NCBI GenBank assembly: GCA_002315495.1
Contig: DCGJ01000110.1
Span: 1 to 11,125 of the forward strand
Direction: 5' to 3'
Length of the DNA: 11,125 nt
Origin: Lachnoclostridium sp. UBA1781
Lineage (GTDB): Bacteria; Bacillota; Clostridia; Lachnospirales; Lachnospiraceae
Shown here: positions 7,608 through 11,125 of the stretch, piece by piece
How positions within the stretch are numbered: position 1 is the first letter of the stretch
How the letters are laid out: every line of letters starts with the position of its first letter
Translations under genes and position numbers: made by a program
Notes under the pieces: model-generated
Seen by the model: the letters and a program-made list of their open reading frames with translations, nothing else
What the model was told of the DNA's origin: nothing
Databases searched by the model: none

Positions 7608-9337
7608 AGAAAACGACTGTAAAACGTGTGCTTCAGTACCTCGGTAAGCAGCGCCTGGCATTTGCCTTTTCCCTGCTTTTATCGATTGTCTATGTCGGTT
7701 TAATATTATATGTTCCGGTGCTGATCGGTGACGCCATCGATGCCATTACCGGAAAAGATGCCGTGCTTCTTGATGTGGTGAAGGACTGCCTTCTGAAGGC
7801 GGCCGTACTGATTCCGGCTGCCGCATTCATCAAGTGGGTTATGAGTTCCATCAACAATAAAATCACCTTCGAGGTGGTACGTGATGTGCGTCGTGACGCG
7901 CAGGCCCATGTCAATGAGCTGCCGCTTTCGTACATCGACACCCACCCGACCGGCGACATTGTAAGCCGCATCATTGCCGATGCGGACCAGTTCGCAGATG
8001 GTTTGCTACTTGGATTTACCGAGTTTTTCACCGGTATTTTGACGATTATCGGAACGCTCATTTTCATGCTTCGGATTCAGCCGTTAATCACCCTTTTGGT
8101 GGTTGGTCTGACTCCGCTTTCCCTCTTCGTTGCGAAGTTCATTACCGGTCGCACCTACAATCTGTTCAAGGCGCAGAGTGCAACCCGTGGTGAGCAGACG
8201 GCAGTCATTGAGGAAATGATCGGAAACCAGAAGGTCGTTCAGTCCTTCGGCCGTGAAAAGGAGGCGCTCGCAAAATTTGACGAGGTCAACAACCGACTCG
8301 AGGAGGTTTCCCTAAAGGCTACCTTCTTCAGCTCACTCACCAATCCGGGAACCCGATTCGTGAATAATGTGGTGTATGCTACCGTTACACTCTCCGGCTC
8401 CTTTGCCGTAATCAGTGGTCTAATGACGGTCGGTGGACTGTCCTGCTTCTTAAGCTATGCGGGCCAGTACGCTAAGCCGTTCAACGAGATTTCGGGAGTT
8501 CTTACGGAGCTTCAGAATGCGCTTGCCTGCGCCGAAAGAATCTTTGACTTCTTAGACAGCCCGGTGCGCACGCCGGACGGCCCGGACGCCATTTGCCTGG
8601 AGAAAGCCGAAGGCACTGTGGAGCTCTCCGATATGTCCTTCAGTTATGTCCCGGAGCGTCCGCTTATGCAGCATCTAAACCTGTCCGTACCGGCCGGAAA
8701 ACGCATCGCAATTGTTGGCCCGACGGGCTGTGGCAAGACCACGTTAATCAATCTGCTGCTTCGTTTCTACGACCCGACCGACGGAAAGATTCTGGTGGAT
8801 GGTCACGATACGAAGACCTTACAGCGCGAGGCTCTTCGCAGAAATGTAGGAATGGTGCTTCAGGACACCTGGCTCATGGAGGGCACAATCCGCGATAACA
8901 TCGCGATGGGAAAGCCTGACGCTACCATGGAGGAAATCATGGAGGCCTGCAAGGCCTGTCACGCACATAGCTTCATTAAGCGTTTGCCGCAGGGCTATGA
9001 CACCTACATTCCGGAGGATGGCGGTGATTTGTCACAGGGCCAGAAGCAGCTTTTATGTATCGCCCGCGTGATGCTCTGTCTCCCACCGATTTTGATTTTG
9101 GACGAGGCAACCTCCTCTATCGATACGAGAACCGAACTGAAGGTTCAGGACGCATTTGCGAAGATGATGCTCGGTCGCACCTGTTTCATCGTTGCGCACC
9201 GTCTGTCCACCATCGTGGACGCGGACCGCATCCTGGTTATGAAGGACGGTACGATTATCGAGCAGGGTAACCACGAGGAGCTGCTGGCCCAGGGTGGTTT
9301 CTACCACAAGCTGTATAACAGCTTTACGCCGGAGTAA
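7604..9337 (+). CDS. ABC exporter half-transporter, catalytic subunit with degenerate signature
   Basis: A 577-residue half-transporter with an N-terminal membrane domain (about 1-320) and a C-terminal ATPase domain. The Walker A is GPTGCGKT (372-379). The Walker B is LILDEATSS, with Asp500 and catalytic Glu501, and the H-loop is AHRLST with His532. All are canonical. The signature is LSQGQ (476-480): Gln478 replaces the first Gly of LSGGQ. This is the mirror image of its neighbour, so together they should give one competent site (this protein's Walker motifs plus FSGGQ of the partner) and one degenerate site. The start at 7604 begins MKKTTVKRVLQYLGKQ, a typical half-exporter N-terminus, and overlaps the upstream stop by 4 nt. 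A terminator-like hairpin begins 4 nt after the stop, so the operon probably contains just these two genes. The substrate is unknown; multidrug-type exporters are the nearest family. Confidence 0.93.
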   Translation: MKKTTVKRVLQYLGKQRLAFAFSLLLSIVYVGLILYVPVLIGDAIDAITGKDAVLLDVVKDCLLKAAVLIPAAAFIKWVMSSINNKITFEVVRDVRRDAQAHVNELPLSYIDTHPTGDIVSRIIADADQFADGLLLGFTEFFTGILTIIGTLIFMLRIQPLITLLVVGLTPLSLFVAKFITGRTYNLFKAQSATRGEQTAVIEEMIGNQKVVQSFGREKEALAKFDEVNNRLEEVSLKATFFSSLTNPGTRFVNNVVYATVTLSGSFAVISGLMTVGGLSCFLSYAGQYAKPFNEISGVLTELQNALACAERIFDFLDSPVRTPDGPDAICLEKAEGTVELSDMSFSYVPERPLMQHLNLSVPAGKRIAIVGPTGCGKTTLINLLLRFYDPTDGKILVDGHDTKTLQREALRRNVGMVLQDTWLMEGTIRDNIAMGKPDATMEEIMEACKACHAHSFIKRLPQGYDTYIPEDGGDLSQGQKQLLCIARVMLCLPPILILDEATSSIDTRTELKVQDAFAKMMLGRTCFIVAHRLSTIVDADRILVMKDGTIIEQGNHEELLAQGGFYHKLYNSFTPE

Positions 9338-9340
9338 GGT

Positions 9341-9374
9341 TGGGGTTGCTTCGCAGTGCCGGAACCCCATTTTT
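9341..9374 (+). terminator. Probable intrinsic terminator of the exporter operon
   Basis: TGGGGTT (9341-9347) pairs with AACCCCA (9363-9369) across a 15-nt loop, followed at once by TTTTT (9370-9374). It begins 4 nt after the stop of the second exporter gene. The loop is larger than usual but could hold a small GC-TTC-GC stem. Confidence 0.75.
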
Positions 9375-9392
9375 AGCTTCAAAAAGACATTC

Positions 9393-9459
9393 GAACGCCC
9401 TGTTTTCGGCGGATATTGGATTGTTTCCAATATCCGCCGACGCTGGACGTTCATTTTTT
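9393..9459 (+). terminator. Second terminator-like hairpin; repeat unit 1
   Basis: TCGGCGGATATTGGA (9406-9420) pairs perfectly over 15 bp with 9426-9440 across the loop TTGTT. Outer arms GAACG (9393-9397) and CGTTC (9448-9452) extend the structure, which is followed by ATTTTTT to 9459. An A-rich stretch at about 9380-9385 on the other side could give weaker termination for the minus strand. It also fits the GGCGGA repeat family described below. Confidence 0.65.
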
Positions 9460-9489
9460 CATCCGGTCAAGATTCTCAGAACATAATAT

Positions 9490-9532
9490 TAGGCGGAAGA
9501 GCAATGATTTTGCTCTTCCGCCTAGTTTTTTT
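9490..9532 (+). terminator. Third terminator-like hairpin; repeat unit 2
   Basis: TAGGCGGAAGAGCAA (9490-9504) pairs perfectly over 15 bp with 9510-9524 across the 5-nt loop TGATT. G and seven T follow (9526-9532). This is the cleanest intrinsic terminator in the window, yet it lies about 150 bp past the nearest stop codon and after two other hairpins. Its 15-bp stem and 5-nt loop match the preceding hairpin, and both share GGCGGA. Confidence 0.75.
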
Positions 9533-9716
9533 ATTAACCTCTTTAACTTTTAAGGGATCTAAATCAAATTTATGACGTCCGAGCGACATAAATCTAGGCG
9601 GAAATCTCCACCGATAAATTATCCGCCGAAATTGGCATATAACTTTGTGAAAAAACGAGCACCACGCAGATTCGAACGTGATGAAACTAGGCGGAATATC
9701 CAACCAACTTAATTTC

Positions 9717-9871
9717 CGCTGATTTTCGCAACGCTTCAGGGTATCCACCGGCTTCAGCCGGTTTTCGGCATATACTTCGCTGATTTTCGCAACGCTTCAG
9801 GGGATTCCACCGGCTTTCGCCTGAATTCAGCCACTAGCTTTGGGTATCTGCCGACTTTCGCCTGAATTCAG
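9717..9871. repeat. Direct repeat block next to pepD
   Basis: A 25-nt stretch is exact at 9717-9741 and 9778-9802, one 61-bp period. After it both copies continue with a near-identical A-T-CCACCGGCTT segment. A second 21-nt repeat occurs at 9810-9830 and 9851-9871 with one difference, a 41-bp period; it ends in the palindrome CTGAATTCAG. TATCTGCC also recurs at 9845 and 9876. A small stem ACCGGC-TTCA-GCCGGT lies at 9747-9762. Periods that are not multiples of three, and stops in the frames I checked, argue against a coding repeat. Confidence 0.7.
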
Positions 9872-9898
9872 ATAGTATCTGCCACCTTCCCGACGCCC

Positions 9899-11125
9899 TT
9901 ACATCTCTTTCAACAATTCCAGAATATACTCCCAAACCCGCTTCGTCGACGCAAGATCCAGGCGCTCCTTCGTGGTGTGAATATCAAAGATATTCGGGCC
10001 AAAGGACACGCAATCAAGATCCGGAAGTTTCTGAATCAACAGGCCACACTCCAGTCCGGCATGAATTGCCTGCAACATCGGAGGCTCTCCATACATTGCG
10101 GTATAGACCTCCACCATCTTCTCGCGAAGCGGTGAGTGCGGACGATAGCTCCAGCCCGGATACTCGCTGTTTCTGGAAACCTCTGCGCCGAATTCCTTCG
10201 CAATCTCGCCAATCTGCGCACAAAGCTTCTCCTTCTCCTCTTCCTTCATGCTGCGAACGGACAAGGCAATCACAACCTCATCTCCCTCGGTCTTGCAGAT
10301 TCCGACATTATTGGAAGTCTCTACAATTCCCTCCAGGTCCTCGCTCATCTTCGCCACGCCAAATGGCAGCCTGCACAGAAGCTCCAGCACCTGCTCTGTG
10401 GACTGCTCCGTCATCGGCGCCGGCTCCTCGCCCACCTTTGCAATCATGAATTTCACGCCGGCTTCCGCCTCCGCCAGTTCGCCCGCGAACAAATCGTACA
10501 CATCCTGAAGCGCCTCAATCACCTTGTCCACTTCACCGGCATCACAGGAAATAATCGCCTCCGCATCGCATGGAATCGCATTGTCCTTTTCGCCACCGCT
10601 GATGGAAACTAAGCCAAATGCGGCCTGCGTCGTTCCGACGCGAAGCAACGTTGCAAGCTCCAAAATGGCGTTCTTATGCCCCTTGTCGATTTCCGTGCCG
10701 GAATGCCCACCGGCAAGTCCGTAAAGTCGAACTGACAGATTCGCCCTCGCACAGGCAGAGCTTCCTGTCACGCAAGCACCATCCGTCTTCTCTTCACAGG
10801 TTCCCTCGCAAGCGTCACCCGCTCTCTCCTCCCTCTCCACCGGAAGCTTTACGCGAATCGTCGCCCCTCCGGCGCAGCCCGTAAGAAGCGTGCCCTCCTC
10901 CTCGGAGTCGATGTTAAGAAGAATTCTGCCCTTTATGAGACTCGGGTCAAATGCGATGGCACCGTCCATGCCCGTCTCCTCATTTACTGTTGCCAAAAGC
11001 TCGAGCGGCGGGTGAGGAATATCATCGGATGCAAGAATTGCCATCGCGTAAGCCAAGGCGATTCCGTCGTCCCCGCCGAGCGTGGTCCCCTTCGCATACA
11101 GGAATTCGCCGTCCGTCTCAAGGTC
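9899..11125 (-). CDS. pepD: Aminoacyl-histidine dipeptidase, M20 family, PepD-like (partial, N-terminus beyond the window)
   Basis: This is a cytosolic metal-dependent dipeptidase of broad specificity (Xaa-His and other dipeptides). The 408 visible residues run open to the window edge, so the N-terminus, with the first HxD metal motif, is missing. PepD is usually about 480 residues. Seen in order: TLGGDDGIALAYA (bridging Asp), VNEETGMDGA (general base Glu plus metal Glu), LLNIDSEEEG (metal Asp), YGLAGGHSGTEIDKGHKNAI (lid/dimer domain), AIHAGLECGLL, and FGPNIFDIHTTKE (final metal His). All catalytic residues that should appear are present. An unusual stretch of about 25 residues just before the GGHSG segment carries four Cys. 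It is transcribed toward the exporter genes and ends at TAA 9901-9899, right beside the repeat block. I see no convincing minus-strand terminator after it. It could supply amino acids from peptides imported by Opp. Confidence 0.9.
   Translation of the reverse strand, partial: DLETDGEFLYAKGTTLGGDDGIALAYAMAILASDDIPHPPLELLATVNEETGMDGAIAFDPSLIKGRILLNIDSEEEGTLLTGCAGGATIRVKLPVEREERAGDACEGTCEEKTDGACVTGSSACARANLSVRLYGLAGGHSGTEIDKGHKNAILELATLLRVGTTQAAFGLVSISGGEKDNAIPCDAEAIISCDAGEVDKVIEALQDVYDLFAGELAEAEAGVKFMIAKVGEEPAPMTEQSTEQVLELLCRLPFGVAKMSEDLEGIVETSNNVGICKTEGDEVVIALSVRSMKEEEKEKLCAQIGEIAKEFGAEVSRNSEYPGWSYRPHSPLREKMVEVYTAMYGEPPMLQAIHAGLECGLLIQKLPDLDCVSFGPNIFDIHTTKERLDLASTKRVWEYILELLKEM

Larger units (their letters stand above)
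9389..9722. repeat. Four degenerate units with GGCGGA...TCCGCC inverted arms
   Basis: GGCGGA occurs at 9408, 9492, 9597 and 9690, spaced 84, 105 and 93 bp. Each is followed within about 40 nt by its inverse, TCCGCC or TTCCGCT. Units 1 and 2 are perfect hairpins; units 3 and 4 keep only about six inner pairs. Units 2-4 share TAGGCGGA. The 25 nt ending at GGCGGA agree at 19 of 25 positions between units 3 and 4 (9578-9602 and 9671-9695). Unit 1 shares ATTCGAACG with unit 4 at nearly the same distance from GGCGGA. No reading frame is preserved. Looks like duplicated and decaying copies of one element; function unknown. Confidence 0.6.
9338..9898. other. Convergent intergenic region without genes
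   Basis: This 561-bp gap between the exporter and the convergent pepD has no plausible coding region on either strand: frames are short and lack ribosome binding sites. It holds three plus-strand terminator-like hairpins (9341-9532), a weak imperfect stem TTTATG/CATAAA at 9569-9592, the four GGCGGA units, and the direct repeat block up to pepD. Almost none of it is plain single-copy sequence. Confidence 0.8.

Noticed and set aside
9669..9679. GATTCGAACG resembling a tRNA T-loop (also ATTCGAACG at 9389)
   Set aside because: No acceptor stem, anticodon arm or CCA-like end fits around either copy; they belong to the repeat units.
9389..9871. CRISPR array
   Set aside because: Repeats are degenerate, of two kinds, with uneven spacing (84, 105, 93, 61, 41 bp), and no cas genes are present.
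9821..9871. CTGAATTCAG palindromes as recombination or attachment sites
   Set aside because: They are just the ends of the 21-nt direct repeat; there is no integrase, no tRNA target and no sign of an inserted element.
11054..11056. TTG at 11056 as a start for the peptidase
   Set aside because: The frame continues upstream to the window edge with the conserved TLGGDDGIA motif, so the true start is outside the window.

Overview
The window looks like part of a chromosome from an anaerobic Bacillota bacterium, probably Clostridia. The evidence is Gram-positive-style AGGAGG ribosome binding sites, a lipoprotein solute-binding protein, an oppABCD-type importer with an enlarged OppA and OppC, a paired heterodimeric ABC exporter and a PepD-type dipeptidase. 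Base composition looks roughly balanced by eye. Genus cannot be fixed from the sequence.

Region 1 (1-5696, minus strand) is an oligopeptide-type ABC importer operon in the order oppA-oppB-oppC-oppD. OppD is cut by the left edge. Transcription probably starts at an extended -10 promoter with an A/T tract near 5667-5712. A hairpin between oppA and oppB may hold permease expression below that of the binding protein. oppB, oppC and oppD are tightly coupled: 1 nt separates oppB and oppC, and oppC and oppD overlap by 1 nt. OppA (871 aa) and OppC (521 aa) are both far longer than usual, and the extra OppC length is one block facing the outside of the cell.

Region 2 (5593-5858) is the divergent promoter region. 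It carries the oppA promoter, a second good promoter (TTGATT-17-TATACT) for the exporter genes, and a 13-nt direct repeat between them.

Region 3 (5859-9337, plus strand) holds two half-size ABC exporters whose ends overlap by 4 nt. Their motifs are complementary: the first has a degenerate Walker B and H-loop, the second a degenerate signature. They should form a heterodimer with one competent and one degenerate ATP site.

Region 4 (9338-9898) is a 561-bp convergent intergenic stretch. It has three plus-strand terminator-like hairpins in a row, then two families of degenerate repeats: four units built on GGCGGA...TCCGCC, and a directly repeated block nearer the peptidase. This is the least explained part of the window.

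Region 5 (9899-11125, minus strand) is the C-terminal part of an M20 aminoacyl-histidine dipeptidase (PepD-like) whose start lies beyond the right edge. Peptide uptake by Opp and cytosolic cleavage by PepD would fit together metabolically, but nothing here shows co-regulation. I found no phage, insertion sequence, CRISPR array, rRNA or tRNA, and no clearly new multi-gene system.
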